From Amycolatopsis pretoriensis (GTDB lineage Bacteria > Actinomycetota > Actinomycetes > Mycobacteriales > Pseudonocardiaceae), in NCBI RefSeq assembly GCF_900107925.1, contig NZ_FNUJ01000010.1, forward strand, positions 186,001 to 250,000: DNA of 64,000 nt, in the 5' to 3' direction. Below the pieces are notes generated by a model, which was given only the letters and a program-made list of their open reading frames with translations, did no database searches and was not told where the DNA came from. Of this stretch, positions 24,779 through 32,586 are shown piece by piece. The position numbers and the translations under genes were made by a program. How positions within the stretch are numbered: position 1 is the stretch's first letter; every line of letters starts with the position of its first letter.

Positions 24779-24816
24779 GGTATATACCAGTATGGACGTA
24801 CGAGATCGACTGTCAA
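24779..24816 (-). promoter_or_regulatory. Distal PTS promoter with second operator copy
   Basis: Leftward TTGACA (24816-24811), 16 bp, CATACT (24794-24789). The perfect palindrome GGTATATACC (24779-24788) adjoins the -10 on its downstream side. The shared core GGT-N3-TACCAGTA links it to the proximal site 146 bp away. Confidence 0.55.
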
Positions 24817-24922
24817 GACCTGCGCCGATGATCGGTACGAAGATCATTTTCAATCGGTCGACCGAAATAGACCGGCCGGGCGAACCCGTGGGCGATTCAC
24901 TCCAGGCTGTCCGTTCTTGTCA

Positions 24923-24972
24923 GTGACAGCCCGGTCACCCCCTGCCTATCATCCTCAGTGGTCTAGACCGCA
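24923..24972 (+). promoter_or_regulatory. Metalloprotease promoter with DasR-type (dre) site
   Basis: GTGACA (24923-24928), 18 bp, TATCAT (24947-24952). AGTGGTCTAGACCGCA (24957-24972) begins five bases after the -10 and matches 14 of 16 positions of the published DasR consensus A(G/C)TGGTCTAGACCA(G/C)T. Position over the start site suggests repression relieved by amino-sugar phosphates. Confidence 0.65.
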
Positions 24973-25013
24973 CTTCTCGTCCCCTGCCGTACCGGGAAAG
25001 GCGGAACTCCCCC

Positions 25014-26270
25014 ATGACCGCGAGATCCCTGCGCCTCGCCGTGCTCAGCGGCGCCCTCCTCCTCGCCGGCTCGCTGCTCCCCTCGGCCGCCGCCGCAGGC
25101 GATGGCACCGAGCCGCTCCCCGATCACCTGCGCAAACAGGAAACAGCGCAGGTGAAAGCCACCGTCTGCGACGGCGACGGCACCAGCGGCAAGCGCGTCC
25201 AAGCCCTCTACGTCCGCGGCGCCGGCCAAGCCGACCGCTACGCCCAGTTCGCCGGTCAGTTCCAGACCTTCGCGAGCCAGATCGACGACGGCTTCGTCGA
25301 GGCCGCCTACCGGCTCGGCGGGGGCGTGCGGCACGTCCGGTACGTCACCGACTCCAGCTGCCGCGCCACGGTGAACAACGTTGTCATCGCCCAGAACGAC
25401 ATGGCCACCGTCGACACCATCACCAACGCCATCAAGGCGCAGGGCTACAACCGCGCCGACCGCAAGTACATCGTCTGGTACGACAAGGACGGCTGCGGCC
25501 TCGCCTTCGGCAACGGCGGCAACGACAGCCCCGGCTCGGGCAACCCCTACAACGCCGGCCCGCACTACGCCACCGTCGGCACCGGGTGCTGGTCCTGGCA
25601 GGCGACCGGGCACGAGCTCCTGCACACCCTCGGTGCCGTCCAGGGCAGCGCGCCGCACTCCAGCGCCTTCGGTCACTGCTGGGACGACGAGGACATCATG
25701 TGCTACGACGACGGCGGCCTGCCGAACCCGCCCGGCACCCTCGTGAAGGTCTGCCCGGGCGCGCCGGAGAACCAGTTCGACTGCCTCGGCGACGACTACT
25801 TCAACACCAACCCCGCCCCCGGCAGCTACCTGGCGACACACTGGAACGTCGCGAACAGCGCGTACCTCATCTCCAGCGGCACGCCCTACCCGGCGGGCAC
25901 CATCACGGGGATCAACAGCAAGTGCGTCGACGTGTCCAACAGCGGCACCGCCAACGGCACCGCCGTGCAGCTCTGGACCTGCAACAGCACCGCCGCGCAG
26001 CGCTGGACGAGGCAGAACGGCACCGTCCGCGCCCTCGGCAAGTGCCTCGACGTCTCGAACAGCGGCACCGCGGACGGCACGCTCGTCCAGCTGTGGGACT
26101 GCAACACGACCGGCGCCCAGAACTGGCAGGCCCGGTCCGACGGGACGCTGCTGAACCCGCAGTCGGGCAAGTGCCTCGACGCCCCCGGCGGGTCCACCGG
26201 CGACGGCACCCGCCTGCAGATCTGGGCCTGCTCGGCGGCGGCCAACCAGCGTTGGGTTATCGCGGGGTAA
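25014..26270 (+). CDS. Secreted metalloprotease-like protein with ricin B-type lectin domain
   Basis: A 418-residue exported protein: signal peptide (1-28), a domain of about 260 residues with the zinc motif HELLH (200-204) continuing TLGAVQGSAPH and a later IMCYDD that could be a Met-turn, then a ricin B lectin domain (about 293-418) with three QLW/QIW...QRW repeats. The HExxHxxG motif and Met-turn indicate a metzincin-like peptidase. The lectin should anchor it to a polysaccharide such as chitin or cell wall. The upstream DasR-type site fits control by N-acetylglucosamine supply. Confidence 0.87.
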   Translation: MTARSLRLAVLSGALLLAGSLLPSAAAAGDGTEPLPDHLRKQETAQVKATVCDGDGTSGKRVQALYVRGAGQADRYAQFAGQFQTFASQIDDGFVEAAYRLGGGVRHVRYVTDSSCRATVNNVVIAQNDMATVDTITNAIKAQGYNRADRKYIVWYDKDGCGLAFGNGGNDSPGSGNPYNAGPHYATVGTGCWSWQATGHELLHTLGAVQGSAPHSSAFGHCWDDEDIMCYDDGGLPNPPGTLVKVCPGAPENQFDCLGDDYFNTNPAPGSYLATHWNVANSAYLISSGTPYPAGTITGINSKCVDVSNSGTANGTAVQLWTCNSTAAQRWTRQNGTVRALGKCLDVSNSGTADGTLVQLWDCNTTGAQNWQARSDGTLLNPQSGKCLDAPGGSTGDGTRLQIWACSAAANQRWVIAG

Positions 26271-26330
26271 AACGCCGCAACCTGCCCGCGCCCCCGTCGT
26301 TATCCGCTTCGTCAGTCCAGGGGAGGAACC

Positions 26331-27275
26331 ATGCCGGCCGTCACTTCGAACATCGTCCCGCTCCGGCACGCGCGCCCGGGGGTGGTCGCGTACGTGAAGT
26401 CGCCGGCCGAATGGTTCGTCTCCAACAGCGGGTGGATCCAAGGCAGCGAGGGTGTCGTGCTGGTCGACACCTGCGGCACCGAGCAGGCGACGCTGGAGCT
26501 GGTGCGCGACGTCCGCAAGTACGCGGGCGAGCAGGAACTCACCGTCGTCGTCACGCACGCGCACGGTGAGCACCACAACGGCGTCGGGGTCGCGCTGCGC
26601 GAGGGCGGGACGGCACTGGCCGCCCCCGGCAGCGTCGACCTCGTCAAAGCCGGGCCGCAGACCTACGGGAACGTCTTCACCTACACCCAGTGGGGCGTGC
26701 TCGAGCCGCCGGAGCCGGCCGCGGTCAAGCCGGTGCCGGGCTGGCAACGGCTCGACCTCGGCGACGCGGTCGCCGACGTCGTCGCGGTGCCTGGTGTCGC
26801 GCACACCGCGGGCGACCTCGTGGTGCACGAGCCGCGCTCGGGCACGCTCTTCACCGGCGACCTCGTCTACATCGGCGACACGCCGCTGGCGGTGCACGGC
26901 TCGGTCCCGGGCTGGCTCAGCGCACTCGACTGGCTGCAGGACACGTTCCGCCCTCGGACGCTCGTGCCCGGCCACGGCCCGGTGGCGACCCCGGGCCACA
27001 GCGCGCTGCACGCGATGCGCGTCTACCTCGAGTGGCTGCTCGAGGTGACCGAGCGCCAGACGGACTTCACGCGGCTGGCGAACCAGGCGTCGCTGCGCTG
27101 GCCGCACTGGCGCAACCCCGAACGACACATCGGCAACCTGATGCGCGCGTACGCCGACCAGCACGGCCGCAAGCTCGACGTCGATCTGGCCGTGGACGCC
27201 GTCCTCGCCGCGGCCGGCGGCCGGATCGACCTCGACTGCGTGCTCGGCGGGGAACCGGTCCGCCGCATCTCCTAG
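26331..27275 (+). CDS. MBL-fold metallo-hydrolase
   Basis: A 314-residue metallo-beta-lactamase-fold protein. The metal motif reads THAHGEHHNG, with Glu in place of the usual Asp (HxHxDH), followed by VAHTAGDLVVHEP, FTGDLVYIGDTP and VPGHGPVATPG, which supply the remaining ligands. It resembles the broad hydrolase group that includes quinoprotein-relay and lactonase-like members. No signal peptide. Start ATG 26331 has GGGGAGG upstream. Substrate unknown. Confidence 0.87.
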   Translation: MPAVTSNIVPLRHARPGVVAYVKSPAEWFVSNSGWIQGSEGVVLVDTCGTEQATLELVRDVRKYAGEQELTVVVTHAHGEHHNGVGVALREGGTALAAPGSVDLVKAGPQTYGNVFTYTQWGVLEPPEPAAVKPVPGWQRLDLGDAVADVVAVPGVAHTAGDLVVHEPRSGTLFTGDLVYIGDTPLAVHGSVPGWLSALDWLQDTFRPRTLVPGHGPVATPGHSALHAMRVYLEWLLEVTERQTDFTRLANQASLRWPHWRNPERHIGNLMRAYADQHGRKLDVDLAVDAVLAAAGGRIDLDCVLGGEPVRRIS

Positions 27276-27451
27276 AGCCGCACCACTTCCGGCGCCACGG
27301 GCGTGTCCCCGAGCCACGTGCAGGCGGGTACGCCGATGCTCGAGGGCACCGGCACCGCCTTGCCCACCTTCACGCCGGTCACCGGCCGCCCGCAGGCGAC
27401 CAGGTCCAGCACCAGCAACGGTATGACGAGCAGTATTTTCCGGATCCGCAT
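27272..27451 (-). CDS. Small lipoprotein, 59 residues
   Basis: ATG at 27451, stop TAG at 27272. The N terminus, MRIRKILLVIPLLVLDLVAC, is a lipoprotein signal with the modified Cys at residue 20. The mature 40 residues include VTGVKVGKAVPVPSSIG and a second Cys in VPACTWLGD. Codon positions show strong third-base GC. It belongs to no family I recognise. Its stop overlaps that of the convergent MBL gene. Confidence 0.55.
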   Translation of the reverse strand: MRIRKILLVIPLLVLDLVACGRPVTGVKVGKAVPVPSSIGVPACTWLGDTPVAPEVVRL

Positions 27452-27642
27452 ATCGGCTCACCCCGGTTTTGTCTCCACACTCCCACCCCGGCACACGGCG
27501 CCCGCGACGGCGCGGTTCAGCGCGATCGGGTGTATTTCCGCGGGCCGCCGCGGATCGGATGAGCGGGGGGGGGACGACCGGAAGGAATCCCCCGATGGAG
27601 TACCGGCTGATGGCTAGGCTGAGCGGGTCGATCGGAGGTGCG

Positions 27643-28203
27643 GTGGACACCACGACCCTGCTCGAAACGGCCGCGCGTGGCGACCAGGAGGCCTGGGACA
27701 CCCTGGTGGACCGGTACACGAGCCTGCTGTGGGCGATCGCGCGCGGCCACCGGCTCTCGGACGCCGACGCGGCCGACGTCGTCCAGACGACGTGGCTGAA
27801 GCTCGTCGAGAACCTCGGCCGGATCAAGGAACCGGACCGCCTGCCCGGCTGGCTCGCGACGACCGCGCGGCACGAGTGCCTCCGCCAGCTGCGCCGCGCC
27901 GGGCGCGAACGGCCGTCCGACGACCGGGACTGGCCCGAAGAGCCCGCCGGCCACCCGGGCGTCGACGCGGCCCTGCTGCTCGACGAGCGCAACGCCACGC
28001 TGTGGCGCGCGCTGGCGACGTTGTCGGAACAGTGCCGGCAGCTGCTCCGGGTCTTGATGGCGACGCCGCCGCCGTCGTACGCGGACGTGGCGGCGGCCCT
28101 CGACATGCCGGTCGGCAGCATCGGCCCGACCCGGCAGCGCTGCCTGGCCCGGCTGCGGGAGCGGGCCGGGGCGGCCGGGCTCGGAACGGAGGACCGGACG
28201 TGA
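27643..28203 (+). CDS. ECF RNA polymerase sigma factor
   Basis: A 186-residue sigma-70 family protein. Region 2 is ARGDQEAWDTLVDRYTSLLWAIARGHRLSDADAADVVQTTWLKL; region 4 is LWRALATLSEQCRQLLRVLMATPPPSYADVAAALDMPVGSIGPTRQRCLARLR. GTG 27643 is selected: GGAGG lies at 27634-27638 and a -10-like TAGGCT at 27615-27620 would place the transcript start between it and earlier ATGs. The next gene overlaps it by GTGA and may encode its modulator. Confidence 0.88.
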   Translation: MDTTTLLETAARGDQEAWDTLVDRYTSLLWAIARGHRLSDADAADVVQTTWLKLVENLGRIKEPDRLPGWLATTARHECLRQLRRAGRERPSDDRDWPEEPAGHPGVDAALLLDERNATLWRALATLSEQCRQLLRVLMATPPPSYADVAAALDMPVGSIGPTRQRCLARLRERAGAAGLGTEDRT

Positions 28204-28634
28204 CCGACGACGAACTCCTGGACGAGCTGCGTGCGGCCGCCGAGCAGGCGGACCCGGTGCCCGGCCTCGTGCTGCGCCAGGCCCGCGCGGCGCTGGCCAC
28301 CCGCGACCTCGACGCGGAGCTGGCCGAACTCGCCTTCGACTCGGAGGTGGCGGCGGGCGCGGTCCGCGGCGGCGACGTCCGCCTGCTGTCGTTCGACTCG
28401 GCCCGGGTGTCGGTGGAGCTGCAGGCCGAGTACGAGGACGGCCGCGTCACGCTGCGCGGCCTGGTGACGGGCGCGGCCGGCGACGCGGTGATCGAGACCG
28501 CGGGCGAGCGGCACGTCCGGCCGATCGATCCCGACGGCTGGTTCACCGCGACCGGTCTGCCCCGCGCGGCGACGCGGGTGAAGGTGACGGCGGCGGACGG
28601 TACGACGGTCACCACCGGCTGGACGAGTCTCTGA
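28200..28634 (+). CDS. Sigma-factor partner protein of unknown function
   Basis: A 144-residue protein starting at a GTG that overlaps the sigma-factor stop. It has an acidic N terminus (TDDELLDELRAAAEQADPVPG) and a beta-rich body (LLSFDSARVSVELQAEY, VRPIDPDGWFTATGLP). There is no membrane helix and no zinc anti-sigma motif. Comparable pairs are common in actinomycetes beside ECF genes. Translational coupling suggests a direct functional link, possibly control of sigma activity. Confidence 0.75.
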   Translation: MTDDELLDELRAAAEQADPVPGLVLRQARAALATRDLDAELAELAFDSEVAAGAVRGGDVRLLSFDSARVSVELQAEYEDGRVTLRGLVTGAAGDAVIETAGERHVRPIDPDGWFTATGLPRAATRVKVTAADGTTVTTGWTSL

Positions 28635-28646
28635 CCCGTTCCCGCG

Positions 28647-28729
28647 CGGCTGAAGGGCACCTTCAGTGCATCTGACGTGAGGAAGGTGCCCCTCAGCGCG
28701 CCACATGCGTCGAAGGTGCCCTTCAGCCG
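28647..28729. repeat. 83-bp inverted-repeat element, copy 1
   Basis: Perfect 17-bp terminal inverted repeats (CGGCTGAAGGGCACCTT at 28647-28663; complement at 28713-28729) enclose 49 bp with a further internal AAGGTGCCCCTCAG. A copy of identical length lies at 51876-51958 in the opposite orientation. Confidence 0.85.
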
Positions 28730-28749
28730 ACCCGGGGCATCATGGAACC

Positions 28750-29556
28750 GTGCGGATCACGGCTTGGTGGCGCGGAATCAGCCCGCGGCGGCGGCTGCTC
28801 ATGGGCGGCGTCGGCGTGGCGGCCGTCGCGGTGCTCGTCGCGTCCGTCCTCGCCGCCACCGGGACGAGCGCCGCGCCGCAGTCCGGCGTGCCCGACCAGG
28901 CCAGGCCCGGGCCCGTGCTGCTCGTCCCCGGCTACGGCGGCGGTCAAGGCGCGTTGAACGAGCTCGCCGCCCGCATCCGGCAGACCACCGGGCGCACCAC
29001 CGAGGTCCTCACCCTGGCCGGCGACGGCACCGGTGACCTCGTCGAACAGGCCGGTGTCCTGGCCGAAGCCGTCGAGAACGCGTACGCGCGCGGAGCACCT
29101 TCGGTGGACATCATCGGCTACTCCGCCGGCGGCGTCGTGGCCCGGCTGTGGGTCAGCCGCGACGGCGGCGACCACCAGGCCCGCCGCGTCGTCACGCTCG
29201 GCGCGCCGATGCACGGCACCGGCCTCGCCGCGGCCGGCGGCGCGCTCGTCCCCGGCGCCTGCCCCACGGCGTGCGTCCAGCTGGCGCCGGGCAGCACGCT
29301 CATGCAGGAGCTGGCGAAGGAACCGATCCCGGCGACGCTGCCGTGGCTTTCGGTGTGGACCGAACGCGACGAGACCGTCACGCCTCCCGAGTCCGCCCGG
29401 CTCGACGGCGCCGTCAACGTCGCCCTCCAGCAGGTCTGCCCCGGCAACCAGGCCGGCCACGGCGACCTCCCGACCGACCCCGCCGTCACCGAGCTGGTCC
29501 TGCAGGCCCTCGGCACCGGCCCGCTCGAAGCCCCCACGGAGTGCCTCAGCTCGTGA
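28750..29556 (+). CDS. Secreted or anchored lipase (alpha/beta hydrolase)
   Basis: A 268-residue lipase. A basic start and a hydrophobic helix (about 18-38, MGGVGVAAVAVLVASVLAATG) form a signal or anchor. The catalytic Ser is in IIGYSAGGVVARLW, the oxyanion segment is VLLVPGYGGGQGALNEL, and the probable Asp and His are in WTERDETVTPPES and NQAGHGDLPTDP. The pattern fits class 2 triacylglycerol lipases of actinomycetes. Start is GTG 28750, 21 bp after the 83-bp repeat element. Its end overlaps the convergent ABC permease gene by 11 bp. Confidence 0.88.
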   Translation: MRITAWWRGISPRRRLLMGGVGVAAVAVLVASVLAATGTSAAPQSGVPDQARPGPVLLVPGYGGGQGALNELAARIRQTTGRTTEVLTLAGDGTGDLVEQAGVLAEAVENAYARGAPSVDIIGYSAGGVVARLWVSRDGGDHQARRVVTLGAPMHGTGLAAAGGALVPGACPTACVQLAPGSTLMQELAKEPIPATLPWLSVWTERDETVTPPESARLDGAVNVALQQVCPGNQAGHGDLPTDPAVTELVLQALGTGPLEAPTECLSS

Positions 29557-30388
29557 CGTCCTTTGTCGCGAAGTTCGCCCACGCGGCGCCGAAGAACACG
29601 ACGATGTAGCCGGCCTGCAGCAGCAGCCCGTGGTCGATGTTGCGCCACAGCACGGGATCCCTGAAGAAGTCGATCCAGGACAGCCAGTAGTGCGTCGGCA
29701 GGTACGGCTTCACCGACGCCGCCGCGTCCAGGGTTTCCAGCACCGAGCTGGTGATCAGCACGGCCAGCCCACCCAGCGCGGCCCCCAGCGCCGAGTCGCT
29801 CAACGTCGACAGGAACACCGTGATCGCGGCGAACCCGAGCATCGACGCGACGATGTAGGACACCGCGCCGAGCAGCCGCAGGCCGAGCCCGGACGAGCTG
29901 AGCGACTGCCCCGACAACGACGTCACGCCGGTCGGCTGCCCGCCCGGCCCGGCGACGCCCGGCGTCCCGCCGGTGCCGAACAGGATCACCCCGAGCACCA
30001 GCGAAGTCAGCACGACGATCACGATCGCCGCGGTCACGTACACGGCCAGCGCGACCATCTTCGCGCCGAGCAGCCGCGTCCGGCCGACCGGGCGCACCAG
30101 CAGGTAGCGCAGGGTGCCGCTCGACGCCTCCCCCGCGATCGAGTCCCCGGCGACCACCGCGACGGCGATCGGCAGGAACAGCGGCAGCACGAGCGCGAGC
30201 GCGGCCGCCGGGAACAGCGCGCCGTCGTTGACCACCGCCGACAGGAACGCCCCGCCCTGCCCGGGTGGCGGCGCGAAGTCGGCCGTGGCCAGGAAGATCC
30301 CGACGATCGCCGGCAGCAGGCAGAGCAGCAGCACGCTGACCCACACCCGCGGGCGCAGCGCGAGCTTGCGCAGTTCGACGGCGATCAC
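29546..30388 (-). CDS. ABC-2 type exporter permease
   Basis: A 280-residue membrane protein with six hydrophobic segments and the ABC-2 layout: IAVELRKLALRPRVWVSVLLL start, VAVVAGDSIAGEASSGTLRYLLVRPVGRTRLLGAKMVAL, and LAVLITSSVLETLDAA. It forms the channel for the ATPase encoded just upstream (4-bp overlap). The substrate is unknown. Confidence 0.9.
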   Translation of the reverse strand: MIAVELRKLALRPRVWVSVLLLCLLPAIVGIFLATADFAPPPGQGGAFLSAVVNDGALFPAAALALVLPLFLPIAVAVVAGDSIAGEASSGTLRYLLVRPVGRTRLLGAKMVALAVYVTAAIVIVVLTSLVLGVILFGTGGTPGVAGPGGQPTGVTSLSGQSLSSSGLGLRLLGAVSYIVASMLGFAAITVFLSTLSDSALGAALGGLAVLITSSVLETLDAAASVKPYLPTHYWLSWIDFFRDPVLWRNIDHGLLLQAGYIVVFFGAAWANFATKDVTS

Positions 30389-31296
30389 CCGGCGGCTCCG
30401 AACCGGTCCGAGCCCGGACCCGTCACGTCGAGGACGACCTCTTCGAGGGTCCGCTGCTCGGCGCGGATCGACGTCACGCGCACCCCCGCTTCGACGAGCA
30501 TCGCGTTCAACGCGGCCGGGTCGGCGTGCCGGATGACCAGGCGGTCGCCGTCGCGGGCCTCGAGCTGGCCGTCGAGGACCGCGGCCGCTTCGGCCGGGTC
30601 CGGCGTGCCGACCAGGATCCGGCCGGTCGCCGCCCGCAGCGTCGACAATTCCTCTTCCAGCACCAGCCGCCCGCGGTCGACGACGCCGACCCGCGTGCAG
30701 AGCTGCTCGACCTCGGCCAGCAGGTGGCTCGACAGGAACACGGTCGTGCCGGCCGCGTTCAGCTCGACGAGCAGTTCACGGATCTCCTTGATGCCCTGCG
30801 GGTCGAGGCCGTTGGTCGGCTCGTCGAGGATCAGCAGCCGCGGCTTGCGCAGCAGCGCGCCGGCGAGGCCGAGGCGCTGCCGCATGCCGAGCGAGTACGC
30901 CTTGACCGGCCGCTGGTCGACGCCGCCGAGGCCGACTTGTTCGAGGGCTTCGTCGATGCGACGCCGCCGGGTGCGCCGGCCGCCGCCGCGCCCGGCGGCG
31001 TCGAGCAGCGCGAGGTTCCGCCGGCCGGACAGGTGCGGGTAGGCGGCAGGCCCTTCGACGAGCGCGCCGACCTCCGGCAGCACTTCGGCGACCCGCTTCG
31101 GGACGGGCTTGCCGAGCACCTCGATCTCGCCGCTGGTCGCGTACACGAGCCCGAGCAGCATCCGGACCGTCGTGGTCTTGCCCGAGCCGTTCGGGCCGAG
31201 GAAGCCGTAGCGGTCGCCTTCGCGGACGGCCAGGTCGACGGCGTCGACGGCCACCGTGGTGCCGTACCGCTTGGTCAGCGCGCGCGTGACGATCAT
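30385..31296 (-). CDS. ABC exporter ATP-binding protein
   Basis: A 303-residue ATPase: Walker A GPNGSGKTT, Walker B LLILDEPTNGLDPQG, and signature YSLGMRQRLGLAGAL. A C-terminal extension of about 80 residues after the ATPase core (DPAEAAAVLDGQLEARDG...) is typical of drug- and lantibiotic-type exporters paired with ABC-2 permeases. It is the middle gene of a three-gene operon (31293-32420, this, 29546-30388) with 4-bp overlaps at both junctions. Confidence 0.92.
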   Translation of the reverse strand: MIVTRALTKRYGTTVAVDAVDLAVREGDRYGFLGPNGSGKTTTVRMLLGLVYATSGEIEVLGKPVPKRVAEVLPEVGALVEGPAAYPHLSGRRNLALLDAAGRGGGRRTRRRRIDEALEQVGLGGVDQRPVKAYSLGMRQRLGLAGALLRKPRLLILDEPTNGLDPQGIKEIRELLVELNAAGTTVFLSSHLLAEVEQLCTRVGVVDRGRLVLEEELSTLRAATGRILVGTPDPAEAAAVLDGQLEARDGDRLVIRHADPAALNAMLVEAGVRVTSIRAEQRTLEEVVLDVTGPGSDRFGAAG

Positions 31297-32420
31297 CGGA
31301 AGCCCCGGCGCAGGTTCGTCAGCTCTTCGGCGACCGTCCTCAGCACGTCCGGCGTGACCGTGCCGGCCAGCAGGTAGGAGCGGCGGAAGGAGGACGCGCG
31401 GACGATCGCGAGCGACAACGGCGTGATCGACAGCTGCACCACGGTCCCCGCCGCCAGCTTGGTCTGCACCGCACCGGCCTTCCCGGCGGCGTCGCTCGCG
31501 GCGTTCCCGACCGCGCGCGGCACGGCGATGACCGCGAAGGCCGCCAGCCCGGTGCCGTAGAGCGCGGCGCCCTCCACGCCGCCGAACTTCGACGACGACA
31601 CCGGTCGCCCGGCGAGCGTCGGCGGCAGCGGCGCCTGCGCCAGCGCGCCGAGCGCGTTCGAGACGTCCGGGGCGCTCGCCACCGTGTACCCCGAGCCGGG
31701 CACCGGCCGCGGTGCCTCGACGACCGGCGTCGTCTGCTCGAGCTGCTGGAACTCGGTCACCAGGATCGGCGCCTGCTGGCCCCGCGCGGTGACCTCGACG
31801 CGCACGGCCACGCCGGTCGCCGGGTCCGCCCAGACGTCGACGCGCCCGATCGTCGTGGCCGGGTCGGCGGGCACGAGCCGGAACCCGGACGCGGCGACGC
31901 CGGCGACGTTGCGGCCCGGCAGCGCGCTCACCGGGTCACCCTTGGCGGCCTCCAGGATCCGCCGCGCGAGCTCCGGCGGCAGCAGGTCCGCGGCCCGCGG
32001 CAGCCGGACGCTCGGCTCGCCGACCAGCGCGGTCAGCGTGTTGTCGCCGTAGTCCCAGGTGTATTCGCCGTCGGGGAGCCGGTAGACGTCGTGTTCGCCG
32101 GCGGTCCCGAGGATGTCGACGCGGTAGCGGTCGGGTCCGGCGTACCACGCGCGCATCGGCGTCCGCATCGAGAAGAGGGCCGTGACGGGAGCGAGGTTCG
32201 GCAGCTCCGGCAAGGCGAGCGAGCCGGCGCTTTCGGCGTACCCCTGGTACGGCTTTCCGGCGGACGCCAGCACGAGCTCGCGCAGCCGGGCCGGGTCGGT
32301 GCTCGCGCCGGCCGGGGCGAGCGCGGCGACGACCGACGGCACGGACACGAGCACCGCGGCCACGGCGGCGACGACCGCCCACCGGCGCCGCTTCGCGTGC
32401 CGCACCACCGAGGGCGTCAT
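31293..32420 (-). CDS. Exported LolA/RseB-like lipid-binding protein
   Basis: A 375-residue protein with a basic start and one membrane anchor (about 12-34), then an exported domain. FSMRTPMRAWYAGPDRYRVDIL, EHDVYRLPDGEYTWDYGDNTLTAL and TTIGRVDVWADPATGVAVRVEV follow the half-barrel fold of LolA, MucB and RseB. In actinomycetes such proteins often precede an ABC-2 exporter, as here, and are thought to sense or carry lipids. It is the first gene of the operon, with a 4-bp overlap to the ATPase gene. Confidence 0.82.
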   Translation of the reverse strand: MTPSVVRHAKRRRWAVVAAVAAVLVSVPSVVAALAPAGASTDPARLRELVLASAGKPYQGYAESAGSLALPELPNLAPVTALFSMRTPMRAWYAGPDRYRVDILGTAGEHDVYRLPDGEYTWDYGDNTLTALVGEPSVRLPRAADLLPPELARRILEAAKGDPVSALPGRNVAGVAASGFRLVPADPATTIGRVDVWADPATGVAVRVEVTARGQQAPILVTEFQQLEQTTPVVEAPRPVPGSGYTVASAPDVSNALGALAQAPLPPTLAGRPVSSSKFGGVEGAALYGTGLAAFAVIAVPRAVGNAASDAAGKAGAVQTKLAAGTVVQLSITPLSLAIVRASSFRRSYLLAGTVTPDVLRTVAEELTNLRRGFR

Positions 32421-32586
32421 CCGGCATCACCTCTTCGTCCTTTGTACGCCATGGCCGCTACTGTCGAGGGGTGACGAATCCCGTTCATGCTGCGGTCCTG
32501 AGCTAGTCCGGCTCCGGACTCCCGCACATCCGCCCGTCCCGCGGGTGCTTCACCGTGCCCGCAGCAAGAACGGAAACCCCTTTCCC

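Larger units (their letters stand above)
24602..25013. other. Divergent regulatory region between PTS operon and metalloprotease gene
   Basis: This 412-bp gap contains no gene. It holds two leftward promoters, a long hairpin at 24688-24748, an AT-rich core near 24771-24800, and one rightward promoter with a DasR-type site. Each is listed separately. Confidence 0.7.

Noticed and set aside
22310..26569. Plus-strand open frame of over 1,400 codons across the PTS operon
   Set aside because: It runs antisense to the PTS genes and has no family features or ribosome-binding site; a shadow frame.
24963..28706. Minus-strand open frame of over 1,200 codons
   Set aside because: It is opposite to the metalloprotease, MBL hydrolase and sigma-factor genes and shows no domains.
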